Shown here in pieces: positions 35,503-43,434 of a stretch of 51,491 nt of DNA (its first letter is position 1; every line of letters starts with the position of its first letter). This DNA is from Eubacterium sp. (GTDB lineage: Bacteria > Bacillota > Clostridia > Lachnospirales > Lachnospiraceae), in assembly GCA_022764165.1 (NCBI GenBank), contig JALERM010000075.1:1-51491 (forward strand), in the 5' to 3' direction. Position numbers and translations under genes: made by a program. The notes beneath the pieces were generated by a model that was not told the DNA's origin, did not search any database, and was given only the letters and a program-made list of their open reading frames with translations.

Positions 35503-36534
35503 CTAGAACTGTTTTAAGAAACGATAATCATTTTCATACAGAAGACGCATATCGTCGATTTCATATTTCAAAAGTGCAATACGCTCCAGACCTACACCGA
35601 ATGCAAAACCAGTGTATTCATTCGGGTCGATACCACACATTTCCAGTACATGCGGATGTACCATGCCGCAGCCCAGAATTTCAATCCAACCGGAACCTTT
35701 ACAGAAACGGCAGCCGCTTCCGCCGCACTTGAAACAGGAAACATCTACTTCCGCACTTGGCTCTGTAAATGGGAAATGATGAGGACGGAATTTTGTTTTT
35801 GTTTCCGGTCCAAATAATTCTTTTGCAAACTCTTCCAAAGTTCCTTTCAGGTCGGCAAAGGTAATGTGTTTGTCAATCACCAGTCCCTCAATCTGATGGA
35901 AGGACGGAGAATGTGTGGCATCTACTTCGTCAGAACGGAACACACGTCCCGGTGCGATCATACGGATCGGAAGTTTGCCTTTTTCCATCGTTCTTGCCTG
36001 AACCGGAGATGTCTGGGAACGAAGAAGGATGCTGTCATTGATAAAGAAGGTATCCTGTTCATCTCTGGCCGGATGATTTTCCGGAATATTCAGTTTGGTA
36101 AAGTTATAATCTGCATATTCTACCTCAGGTCCTTCTACCACTTCATATCCCATACCAATAAAAATTCTCTCTACTTCTTCAAGAGCAATGGTATTCGGAT
36201 GACGATGGCCTACATTTGCTTTCTTTGCAGGCAGTGTCACGTCAATGACTTCAGCAGCCATTTTTGCTTCCCGGAGCTCTTTCTCCAGACGTGATTTCGT
36301 TTCATCCATCATTTCCTCGATTTTTGCACGGACATCATTGACCATCTGTCCTACTTTCGGTCTGTCTTCCGGTGCAACATCCTTCATACCTTTCAGAACA
36401 GAGGTCAGCTGACCTTTCTTTCCAAGGAAATTCACTCTTACATCATTCAATTTGTCCAGGGCATCGGACTGTTCTATTCTTTCAGAAGCTTCGTCCAGAA
36501 TCGCCTGCAGTTTTTCTTTTATGCTGTTGCTCAT
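35503..36534 (-). CDS. pheS: Phenylalanyl-tRNA synthetase alpha subunit
   Basis: A 343-residue class II catalytic subunit. An N-terminal coiled coil (residues 1-90) contacts tRNA. Motif 2 is APGRVFRSDEVDATHSPSFH near residue 200 and motif 3 is FGVGLERIALLKY near the C terminus. Four cysteines in CFKCGGSGCRFC suggest a zinc-knuckle variant common in Firmicutes. AAAGGAG lies before the ATG. Expression is set by the T-box leader upstream. Confidence 0.96.
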   Translation of the reverse strand: MSNSIKEKLQAILDEASERIEQSDALDKLNDVRVNFLGKKGQLTSVLKGMKDVAPEDRPKVGQMVNDVRAKIEEMMDETKSRLEKELREAKMAAEVIDVTLPAKKANVGHRHPNTIALEEVERIFIGMGYEVVEGPEVEYADYNFTKLNIPENHPARDEQDTFFINDSILLRSQTSPVQARTMEKGKLPIRMIAPGRVFRSDEVDATHSPSFHQIEGLVIDKHITFADLKGTLEEFAKELFGPETKTKFRPHHFPFTEPSAEVDVSCFKCGGSGCRFCKGSGWIEILGCGMVHPHVLEMCGIDPNEYTGFAFGVGLERIALLKYEIDDMRLLYENDYRFLKQF

Positions 36535-36664
36535 GACTTTTCTCCTTTATTATGATTTACGTTCGGTCTGTACCGACAGAATATTTAAATCGCATCTGAT
36601 GTTTGAATTGCGATCCTGCCCGGAGGGCTTTTAATTATAGGATAGTCAAGAGACTTTCCTATAA

Positions 36665-36911
36665 CACAAAAACCCCGTCCCACTAAGGGACGAGGTCAAT
36701 ACTCGCGATACCACCCAAATTCCCGGATACAAGATCCGGACTCTCTCATCAGCTTAACGCGCTTCAACGTCATCCCCTACTGAATTCAGGAATGCAGCTC
36801 CAGTGCGAATCTCAATACCTATCTGAACTTAAAGGGGCTTACAGCCGGCGACCCCTTCTCTCTGAAAGAAAATAGATATCTACTGACACTTTCACAGCCT
36901 TTCGTTATCAA
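36665..36911 (-). promoter_or_regulatory. T-box riboswitch (Phe) of pheST
   Basis: Minus-strand T-box sequence GGGTGGTATCGCGAG (about 36715-36701) is followed by a perfect 9-bp terminator (36695-36687 with 36681-36673) and a U-run. Stem I shows an AGUA motif on its 5' strand and a specifier loop whose 3' strand carries UUC (36809-36807), a Phe codon, one base before the closing helix. About 130 nt, with a TATAGGA/TCCTATA hairpin, separate the terminator from pheS; I see nothing else there. Confidence 0.93.
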
Positions 36912-36916
36912 CGTCT

Positions 36917-36945
36917 ATTCTAAGCATAATTTAATGGATTGTCAA
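36917..36945 (-). promoter_or_regulatory. Promoter of the pheST T-box transcript
   Basis: Minus-strand TTGACA (36945-36940), 17-bp spacer and TAGAAT (36922-36917), starting just after the YihY-like gene. Confidence 0.8.
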
Positions 36946-36950
36946 GCTTT

Positions 36951-37853
36951 TTATTCAGCGTCATCTTTGCTATCCCGAATGCCATTGATGATTTCATGAT
37001 ATTCCGCTTTGATTCTTTCTGATGCCATGCGATGAACTTCCCGCAGTTTTTCCTCAAAATAGGCATTGATTTCCGCTCCGATCAGCATAATATACATACA
37101 GAAATATAACCACAGAAGAATCAATATGATAGTCGTAAGACTTCCATACATATTGGAGAATCCGTCATAAACATCCAGATAGATAGAAAAACCAAGAGAG
37201 AATAATGACCATGCGACTGCAGAAATAACAGCTCCGGGAAGCTGGCTTCGAAAACTGGCGTTCCGGTTAGGCAAAAATTTATAAATCATAAGAAAGATTA
37301 TAATCAGAACAATCATAGAGATTCCTGTTCTCATGCCAATGATATAAGCCGTAATTCGAGCCAGCACTGGAATATAATGAGCCAGTACTTTCTGAATGGA
37401 ATTACCAAATACCAGCAACAAAAGGCTGCCAATAATTGCAAATATGAAAAGCAGGGTATAGACGGCAGATCTGATTCTCATAATCACATAATTACGGGTT
37501 TCTTCCACATGATAAATAGCATTGACACAATCCGTCAATGCATTGATACCTTTCCCTGCACTCCATAAAGTAAATATTGCGGAAATAGGTACTACTGCTG
37601 TTGATTTTCCATATACTTCCCGAATGATATTCAGCAAAAATTTGCGGAAGTCTCCTGTACCGGGGACTATCCGTAAAAGAACACTTGTGATAACATCCTG
37701 TGTGATTGGCGTATACTGAACCAGAGTCAGAAGAAGCATTAAAAAGGGTATAAAAGACAACAATATGAAATATGCAGCCTGCGATGCAAATGCTCCTATA
37801 TGGTCGCTGTTCAGGCGATTCATAAAACCTGATACAGTTTTCAATAATTTCAT
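36951..37853 (-). CDS. YihY/BrkB-family membrane protein
   Basis: A 300-residue polytopic protein with about six transmembrane segments, a member of the family once misnamed ribonuclease BN. It shows AAYFILLSFIPFLMLLLTL near the N terminus, FTLWSAGKGINAL in the first loop and PGAVISAVAWSLFSLGFSIY and YGSLTTIILILLWLYFCMYI later. The hydrophilic tail is charged. The function of the family is not established. AAAGGAAGGGAA precedes the ATG. It follows the SpoIID-like gene by 20 bases. Confidence 0.88.
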   Translation of the reverse strand: MKLLKTVSGFMNRLNSDHIGAFASQAAYFILLSFIPFLMLLLTLVQYTPITQDVITSVLLRIVPGTGDFRKFLLNIIREVYGKSTAVVPISAIFTLWSAGKGINALTDCVNAIYHVEETRNYVIMRIRSAVYTLLFIFAIIGSLLLLVFGNSIQKVLAHYIPVLARITAYIIGMRTGISMIVLIIIFLMIYKFLPNRNASFRSQLPGAVISAVAWSLFSLGFSIYLDVYDGFSNMYGSLTTIILILLWLYFCMYIMLIGAEINAYFEEKLREVHRMASERIKAEYHEIINGIRDSKDDAE

Positions 37854-37873
37854 CTTCTATTCCCTTCCTTTAT

Positions 37874-39310
37874 CTAACCAAATTCATTTTCAAATGTAAT
37901 CTCCTGATAAAATGTTTTCAGAATTTCCTGCCAGTTCCATCCTTTTTCTGCCATACATTTTGCCCCATTCTGACTCATGCCAACACCATGACCGTATCCA
38001 CCGCCATAAATGACAAGTGCATCAGGTTCATTTTCATTTCCACATATTTCCAATGAAAGATATGCACTGGGAAGAAGTTTTTGATTCGTTGATTCACTTC
38101 CGTCGTTTTTTATAAGAGAAAATCCATAAGGAGATAGAAACTCCCGTACATGGTATTCATTTTCAATGATAGCAGTTTCTTCTGATCCTGTCAGAAGAAC
38201 AGCAATCGCCGCTCCTCCATCTGATCGGTCTGTCACTGAGATATCTTTCAATTCCCCTGTTTCGGGAAATTGTGCAGAAGCTCTTTTTTCGATTTCTTCC
38301 CAGGGAAATGTCACAGACCACCGGTACCAGGGTTCCTCTGATTCAAAATCACCGGGCTGCGGATGAAGCAAATACTCATCCGGATTTAATTTGTCCGTAC
38401 CATTCGAAGTTATGGCTTCGCCTGCTGCCATAGCTTCCACAGCTTCTTCTGAAACCGATATACTTTCCAGATAGCCTGCTGATGTATCATTTCCCCAGAC
38501 CTGATCCGAACTGGTAAATCCGCAGGATGTAGAAAAGAAATATGCCTGTATGGGCATATTCTGCCATATCATAATCTGACCTTTTGTCTCGTCTACAGCA
38601 GCATCGGTAGATTCCTGCCTGGGAATATTATTATAAACTTGAAAGGATATGGTATCATCCACATCTGCCTCATAACCATCCAGGCGATGTTCCTGCATCT
38701 GCGAAACCGCATAAGTCCTGGCACAGACGGCCTGTGCCTTCAGTGCTTCTTCAGGATAAGAAGACGGCATCTCACTGGGTACCACATACTTCAGATATGT
38801 TTCCAGATCAAGACAATTGACAATCGAAAAACCATTGTCACCTCTGGTAATTTCCAGTACACCTTCATAAGCCGGCATACCCTGGGAACGCTGCAGAGAC
38901 TGGATACAAATACTTCCCATTCGATTTTTGGGATAAACCGTAACAGTCTCCCCCACATGCAGTACATCTTCTATATCCAATAAAGTTCCCGGAGGATACT
39001 CCCCGCTGTGAGTCCCTTCCATAACCAACACTTCCTCCGATACAAGAAGCACAGAATCAAGAACCGGAGACTCCTGCGAAGAATCCGTCAACAAAACCCG
39101 GATATCCCGTTCATCACGCTTTACTGGCTCCGTTGTCTTCAAAACCACCTCTTCAGATGGAACAACCACAAAATCCACCTCTTCATAGCTGCCTTGTTCC
39201 TCAGAAATAGACAAATCCATATCCCTTTTACTCTGAACTCCCTTCCGGCAAAACACCAACACAGCTCCCATCAACAGAAGAATGACATATTTCTCTTTAC
39301 AACTCTCCAT
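37874..39310 (-). CDS. SpoIID/LytB-domain protein
   Basis: A 478-residue protein with one N-terminal membrane anchor (residues 8-20) and a SpoIID domain from about 130 on. SpoIID is the lytic transglycosylase that degrades peptidoglycan during engulfment in sporulation. The family signatures VPSEMPSSYPEEALKAQAV (with the catalytic Glu) and GGGYGHGVGMSQNGAKCMA are both present. It is longer than B. subtilis SpoIID (about 340 aa) because of a 110-residue acidic N-terminal region and an insertion near 300. No clear ribosome binding site precedes the ATG, so the start is the least certain part. Confidence 0.85.
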   Translation of the reverse strand: MESCKEKYVILLLMGAVLVFCRKGVQSKRDMDLSISEEQGSYEEVDFVVVPSEEVVLKTTEPVKRDERDIRVLLTDSSQESPVLDSVLLVSEEVLVMEGTHSGEYPPGTLLDIEDVLHVGETVTVYPKNRMGSICIQSLQRSQGMPAYEGVLEITRGDNGFSIVNCLDLETYLKYVVPSEMPSSYPEEALKAQAVCARTYAVSQMQEHRLDGYEADVDDTISFQVYNNIPRQESTDAAVDETKGQIMIWQNMPIQAYFFSTSCGFTSSDQVWGNDTSAGYLESISVSEEAVEAMAAGEAITSNGTDKLNPDEYLLHPQPGDFESEEPWYRWSVTFPWEEIEKRASAQFPETGELKDISVTDRSDGGAAIAVLLTGSEETAIIENEYHVREFLSPYGFSLIKNDGSESTNQKLLPSAYLSLEICGNENEPDALVIYGGGYGHGVGMSQNGAKCMAEKGWNWQEILKTFYQEITFENEFG

Positions 39311-39321
39311 AATATATGCAT

Positions 39322-39365
39322 TTTCTATGTTTACTCATTTCCTAGTATATGAGTAAACATAGAAA
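39322..39365. promoter_or_regulatory. 17-bp perfect dyad in the SpoIID-like promoter region
   Basis: Arms 39322-39338 and 39349-39365 (TTTCTATGTTTACTCAT and its complement) flank a 10-nt centre, 12 bp before the start codon. On the minus strand the centre holds CATATACT, resembling a sporulation-sigma -10. No U-run follows, so it is unlikely to be the galM terminator. Confidence 0.7.
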
Positions 39366-39419
39366 CTATTCGTAACTGTTCAGTACATTCACCGTCACGA
39401 GCAAAAATCCATTGAAAAT

Positions 39420-40466
39420 TTATTCTACAATAAACTTGTATATAGTCCTTGTATCGTATTTTTCTCCTGCTTTCAGGAATGGCTGTTTAAAATGTGTATC
39501 ATTCACAGCATTCGGGCAGTACTGAGATTCCAGACAGAATCCATGACGTTTGTCATATACTGCACCTTCTTTGCCTTTTTCATTCTCGATAAAGTTTCCG
39601 GCATAAAACTGAACCGCAGGACAATCTGTATAAGCTTCCATGCCGATTCCTGTTTCTTTGCAGTATGCTTTCGCCATCAGAACAAATTCCCCGTCCTCTT
39701 TGTCAAGAACGTAATTGTGATCAAAACCACCTGTCAGCTTTAACTGCTCAAAATCAGCCTCGATGTCTTTTCCGATTTCCTTTGGAACCGTAAAATCCAT
39801 CGGTGTACCTGCCACCGGTACAATCTCACCGGTAGGAATGGATTTGGAATCAACAACCGGTGTATAATGAGAAGCGAAAATCTGCATCGTCTGATCATAA
39901 ACCACACCAGTGTTATGTCCAGCAAGATTGAAATAACTGTGGTTTGTCATATTGGCAACCGTGTCCTGATCACTGGTACCCTCATAATGAATCTCCACCG
40001 CATTCTCATCGGTCAATGTATAGGTTACTTTTACATCAAAGTTCCCCGGGAATCCCTGTTCGCCATCCGGACTGAAATGATGAAATACAACGGATTGTCT
40101 CTGTACTTCGGCGTCCCACATCATAAATTCAAAACCATCCGGGCCGCTATGTAAATTATTTTCATTTTCATTTGGTGTAAGCTGCACTTTTTTTCCGTTC
40201 AGCATAAAAGATGCCTGATCGATTCTGTTGCCATTTCTTCCAATGGTAGAACCAAAATGTGGTGCATTGACCTGATAGTCGGAGCCACAATCGTACCCCA
40301 GAACCACGTCCGTCAGTTTCCCGTTCTTATCAGGAACAAGAACACTTACCAGAATGGCACCATAATCCGTAACTTTCATCACTGCTCCCTTACCGTTTGT
40401 CACTTCAAATAAAGAAATAGCCTGTCCGTCATCTGTCTTTCCAAAATCACGCTTTACAACACTCAT
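39420..40466 (-). CDS. galM: Aldose 1-epimerase (galactose mutarotase)
   Basis: A 348-residue mutarotase interconverting alpha and beta anomers of galactose or glucose. FGSTIGRNGNRI near residue 70, MTNHSYFNLAGHNTG with the catalytic His near residue 170 and GFCLESQYCPNAVN with the catalytic Glu near residue 310 match the family. GGGAGG precedes the ATG. It stands alone, downstream of the 6S-like RNA, without other Leloir-pathway genes in the window. Confidence 0.93.
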   Translation of the reverse strand: MSVVKRDFGKTDDGQAISLFEVTNGKGAVMKVTDYGAILVSVLVPDKNGKLTDVVLGYDCGSDYQVNAPHFGSTIGRNGNRIDQASFMLNGKKVQLTPNENENNLHSGPDGFEFMMWDAEVQRQSVVFHHFSPDGEQGFPGNFDVKVTYTLTDENAVEIHYEGTSDQDTVANMTNHSYFNLAGHNTGVVYDQTMQIFASHYTPVVDSKSIPTGEIVPVAGTPMDFTVPKEIGKDIEADFEQLKLTGGFDHNYVLDKEDGEFVLMAKAYCKETGIGMEAYTDCPAVQFYAGNFIENEKGKEGAVYDKRHGFCLESQYCPNAVNDTHFKQPFLKAGEKYDTRTIYKFIVE

Positions 40467-40497
40467 AATTGCCTCCCAATATTTTTTTCTTAGAAAC

Positions 40498-40530
40498 AGT
40501 AAAGAGAGTCATATACATGACTCTCTTTTT
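40498..40530 (-). terminator. Terminator of the 6S-like RNA
   Basis: A perfect 12-bp stem (40501-40512 with 40517-40528) and 4-nt loop lie directly after the RNA on the minus strand, with an A/T base and a short U-run. Confidence 0.75.
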
Positions 40531-40756
40531 AGCTTTCGTGACCCCAGGATGCCGTTTCCCTTATTTTGACGCCTAGCAACTGCTAGGTGGGTGACCGCAG
40601 TATCTCTTCTGCCTTCCGCTGCATAAATGGCGGCCTGACATCCAATCAACGATATAGGAATCCCATAAACGTAAATGTAGGTTCAAAATTAAGAGAGGAT
40701 CGCACACCCCAGGAAATCACATGATTACCGTTTCATTCGGTGCATATCTGTTTCTT
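40531..40756 (-). ncRNA. ssrS: 6S RNA (probable)
   Basis: No coding frame fits this 330-bp gap, but it has its own consensus promoter and terminator. On the minus strand an 8-bp terminal helix can form between 40720-40713 (GUGAUUUC) and 40545-40538 (GGGGUCAC), bounding a 183-nt RNA, close to the usual 6S size. The 5' side carries CCUGGGGUGUGCG, similar to the CCUGCGGUGUUCG-type bubble of Firmicute 6S RNAs, then GAACCUACAU...AUGGGAUUCCU, also reminiscent of them. 6S RNA mimics an open promoter and sequesters sigma-A RNA polymerase. The assignment rests on remembered consensus and length. Confidence 0.72.
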
Positions 40757-40762
40757 GGGATT

Positions 40763-40791
40763 ATTATACCTTAGTTTATGTCAGATTTCAA
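40763..40791 (-). promoter_or_regulatory. Promoter of the 6S-like RNA
   Basis: Minus-strand TTGAAA (40791-40786), 17-bp spacer and TATAAT (40768-40763); predicted start near 40756. Confidence 0.85.
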
Positions 40792-40800
40792 GAATAATAC

Positions 40801-42291
40801 TCAGATTCCTAAAAACTTTTTTACAACGCCAGGCATTTCATCCACTTCTGCCACGGTATTATGACGAATCTCGGCACTTCTGATTTCTTCGATTGCATTC
40901 GGAACAGGTACTTTTGATATGGCAGAAAGTTCATCCACCAGTTCAAAATCACCCATAGCTGCATACTTTTCACTGTCAATTGCTTCCATTACACTTCTGG
41001 TGAACTTGTAAGGACTTGCGGTAGAAGCAATCACTGTTTTGGTCGTATCGCCTGTTTCTTCCACATATTTTCTGTAAACGGAAGCAGCAACTGATGTATG
41101 GGTATCGATGACATAACCGCATCCCTCATAGATTCTGCGAATTGTCTCAGCTGTTTCCTCTTCATTGGCATAATTTCCATAAAAATCAGCAAGCTGAGCT
41201 TTCATCTCTTCGTCAATTGTATATTTACCGTCTGCTGAAAGAGACTCCATCAGTGCTTTATTTTTCACCGCATCATTGCCTGCAATGCGATAAATCAGAC
41301 GTTCCAGATTACTGGAAATCAGAATATCCATGGACGGTGATGTAGTAAGTATAAATTCTCTGTTTCTGTCATATTCGCCAGTTACAAAGAAATCATAAAG
41401 TACTTTATTGTCATTGGATGCACAAATCAGTTTATTGATCGGAAGGCCCATATTCTTTGCATAAAATGCTGCAAGAATGTTTCCAAAATTACCGGTAGGA
41501 ACAACCACATTGATCTTTTCGTCTGCTGCGATTTTTCCTTCTTTGTATAAAGATGCATATGCATATACATAGTATACGATCTGAGGTACAAGACGACCGA
41601 TGTTGATGGAGTTGGCAGATGAAAACTGATAACCGGCCTCCTCCAGCTCTGCTTTCATATCGGCATCATTGAAAATTTTCTTCACTCCTGTCTGGGCATC
41701 ATCAAAATTTCCATAAATAGCAACCACATAGGTATTATCACCTTTCTGTGTCACCATCTGTTTTTCCTGAATGGGGCTTACACCGTCCTTCGGGTAAAAT
41801 ACAATTATTTTTGTTCCCGGAACATCAGCAAATCCCGCCATTGCAGCTTTTCCGGTATCTCCGGATGTTGCTGTCAGAATCACGATATCGTTTGTTACCT
41901 GATTCTTCTTTGCTGCGGTTGTAAGAAGATACGGAAGGATAGACAATGCCATATCTTTAAATGCGATGGTGGCACCATGGAACAACTCAAGGAAGTATGC
42001 TCCATCAGCACTTGTAAGCGGTGCAATCTTCTCTGTATCAAATTTTTTATCATAAGCATGGGCAATACAGTCTTTCAGTTCTTCCTCTGTAAAGTCTGTA
42101 AGAAAACGGCTCATTACTTCATAAGCCACTTCCTGGTAAGACATCTCTGCCAGTTTTTCCACAGGCACATCCAATGCAGGAATCTGATCCGGTACAAAAA
42201 GCCCTCCATCCTCTGAAAGACCTTTCAGGATTGCCTGGGAAGCAGTAACGGTGCTTCCATTTCCTCTGGTACTTCTGTATAAAACTTCCAT
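40801..42291 (-). CDS. thrC: Threonine synthase
   Basis: A 496-residue PLP enzyme converting O-phosphohomoserine to threonine. The long form with N-terminal YRSTRGNGSTVTASQAILKGL and the cofactor lysine K112 in FHGATIAFKDMAL is typical of the yeast/E. coli-type group; TATSGDTGKAAMAGF and NSINIGRLVPQIVYY follow. ATG 42291 is preferred to a GTG at 42303 because the GTG overlaps GAGGAG, which sits 11 nt upstream of the ATG. No other threonine gene is adjacent. Confidence 0.94.
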   Translation of the reverse strand: MEVLYRSTRGNGSTVTASQAILKGLSEDGGLFVPDQIPALDVPVEKLAEMSYQEVAYEVMSRFLTDFTEEELKDCIAHAYDKKFDTEKIAPLTSADGAYFLELFHGATIAFKDMALSILPYLLTTAAKKNQVTNDIVILTATSGDTGKAAMAGFADVPGTKIIVFYPKDGVSPIQEKQMVTQKGDNTYVVAIYGNFDDAQTGVKKIFNDADMKAELEEAGYQFSSANSINIGRLVPQIVYYVYAYASLYKEGKIAADEKINVVVPTGNFGNILAAFYAKNMGLPINKLICASNDNKVLYDFFVTGEYDRNREFILTTSPSMDILISSNLERLIYRIAGNDAVKNKALMESLSADGKYTIDEEMKAQLADFYGNYANEEETAETIRRIYEGCGYVIDTHTSVAASVYRKYVEETGDTTKTVIASTASPYKFTRSVMEAIDSEKYAAMGDFELVDELSAISKVPVPNAIEEIRSAEIRHNTVAEVDEMPGVVKKFLGI

Positions 42292-42348
42292 TCTGTTATA
42301 CACTCCTCATTATAAATACTTTTATGTAGTAAATCACTGTAGTTTCTG

Positions 42349-42377
42349 ATTATAGCACAGGATATTTTTATTAGCAA
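42349..42377 (-). promoter_or_regulatory. Promoter of thrC
   Basis: Minus-strand TTGCTA (42377-42372), 17-bp spacer and TATAAT (42354-42349). The leader is about 50 nt, too short for a T-box. Confidence 0.75.
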
Positions 42378-42385
42378 TCCTTATT

Positions 42386-43231
42386 TTACACATAAAAGCA
42401 ATGTCCGCCATGTTCAAATAAAAATGTAAGATTCTCTTCGAACCATTTGATGTTATCTTCTTCCGACTGATTCTTCGCAATAAAATATAATGCTCCCTGA
42501 GACAAATCTTCACCGTCTATTGCTCTGTTAACTGCTTCTCTGGTTGTATCAGATACTGTAACTGTATAAATACGTCCGTCTGCGGTTGGTGAAAACTGAG
42601 GACTTCCACCGGAACGCTCCCAGATTACATCTGTAATGTTTTCCGGAAATTCGTCACTGTCCACACGATTAAGAATAACATTTGTAACCATAATCCGGCC
42701 TTCCAGATCCTCTCCTCCAGCTTCTGCCTCTACAATTGCAAGAAGATTTTCATAATCCTTATCTGACATTCTTGTTGTTCCCGCAAGTTCCCAGGACTGA
42801 TTGTCAAGAGCATTGACCGATTGTAAGAGACGGGAACCTACGTCCAATCTGGATACAACTTCTGTCTTTATCATGCGCTGACCTACAAGAACCATCTCAC
42901 AGCTGACTCCCAATACCCGAAAATTATTTTTCAGCCCTTTCGAAGAGAGAACACCATGAATAATTCCCTGATACCCCAATGGTATCAGAGGGTCAGGATC
43001 CTCATCGTCTGAAGAAACCGCTTCTTTCTGTGCGGTATTTCCCTCCTGCGTACTTCTTTCGTGCACTTCTGCTTTTCCTTCCGCATCTGAGTTTCTGCTA
43101 CATACGACTGCAGTTCCGGTAAAAATCAGTGCAGTTCCCGCAGCAACAGCTATACAGGCATGACGATGCATTTTCCATGTTCGGACAAGATAGATACGGA
43201 GAAAATTCAATACCTGATTCAATTTTTTCAT
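42386..43231 (-). CDS. Membrane-anchored cell-wall hydrolase, SleB/CwlJ type
   Basis: A 281-residue protein with an N-terminal membrane segment at about residues 24-44, an acidic linker and a C-terminal Hydrolase_2 domain from about 155 on. The signature DYENLLAIVEAEAGGEDLEG contains the likely catalytic Glu of the SleB/CwlJ group, followed by VTNVILNRVDS and FSPTADGRIY. SleB and CwlJ cleave cortex peptidoglycan in spore germination, but in Lachnospiraceae such anchored versions may work in vegetative wall turnover. AAAGGT precedes the ATG. Confidence 0.88.
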   Translation of the reverse strand: MKKLNQVLNFLRIYLVRTWKMHRHACIAVAAGTALIFTGTAVVCSRNSDAEGKAEVHERSTQEGNTAQKEAVSSDDEDPDPLIPLGYQGIIHGVLSSKGLKNNFRVLGVSCEMVLVGQRMIKTEVVSRLDVGSRLLQSVNALDNQSWELAGTTRMSDKDYENLLAIVEAEAGGEDLEGRIMVTNVILNRVDSDEFPENITDVIWERSGGSPQFSPTADGRIYTVTVSDTTREAVNRAIDGEDLSQGALYFIAKNQSEEDNIKWFEENLTFLFEHGGHCFYV

Positions 43232-43297
43232 ATAGTACCTTTCACTGACATGATTTGTTCAAACTATTTTAAACTTCCGTAACATTATTTATATAAA

Positions 43298-43326
43298 AAT
43301 TATAAAATGTTCAAAAATCAAAGTCA
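43298..43326 (-). promoter_or_regulatory. Promoter of the SleB-like gene
   Basis: Minus-strand TTGACT (43326-43321), 17-bp spacer and TATAAT (43303-43298), giving a leader of about 60 nt. Confidence 0.75.
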
Positions 43327-43434
43327 ATAGAAACGGCCTATTTTCGCCTATTTTTACGAATTTGCTCCCACTTTTTCATGAATATTGACGGTAAAATATG
43401 GGGATGTTTCCCACTTTCGGAAATATTTCCCTGT

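Noticed and set aside
36535-36664. Second promoter between the T-box terminator and pheS
   Set aside because: TTGACT and TATAAT occur but only 4 bp apart, so they cannot form one promoter; the TATAGGA/TCCTATA hairpin there has no U-run.
42291-42385. T-box leader for thrC
   Set aside because: A threonine T-box was expected, but the gap is under 100 bp and lacks the T-box sequence; a normal promoter accounts for it.
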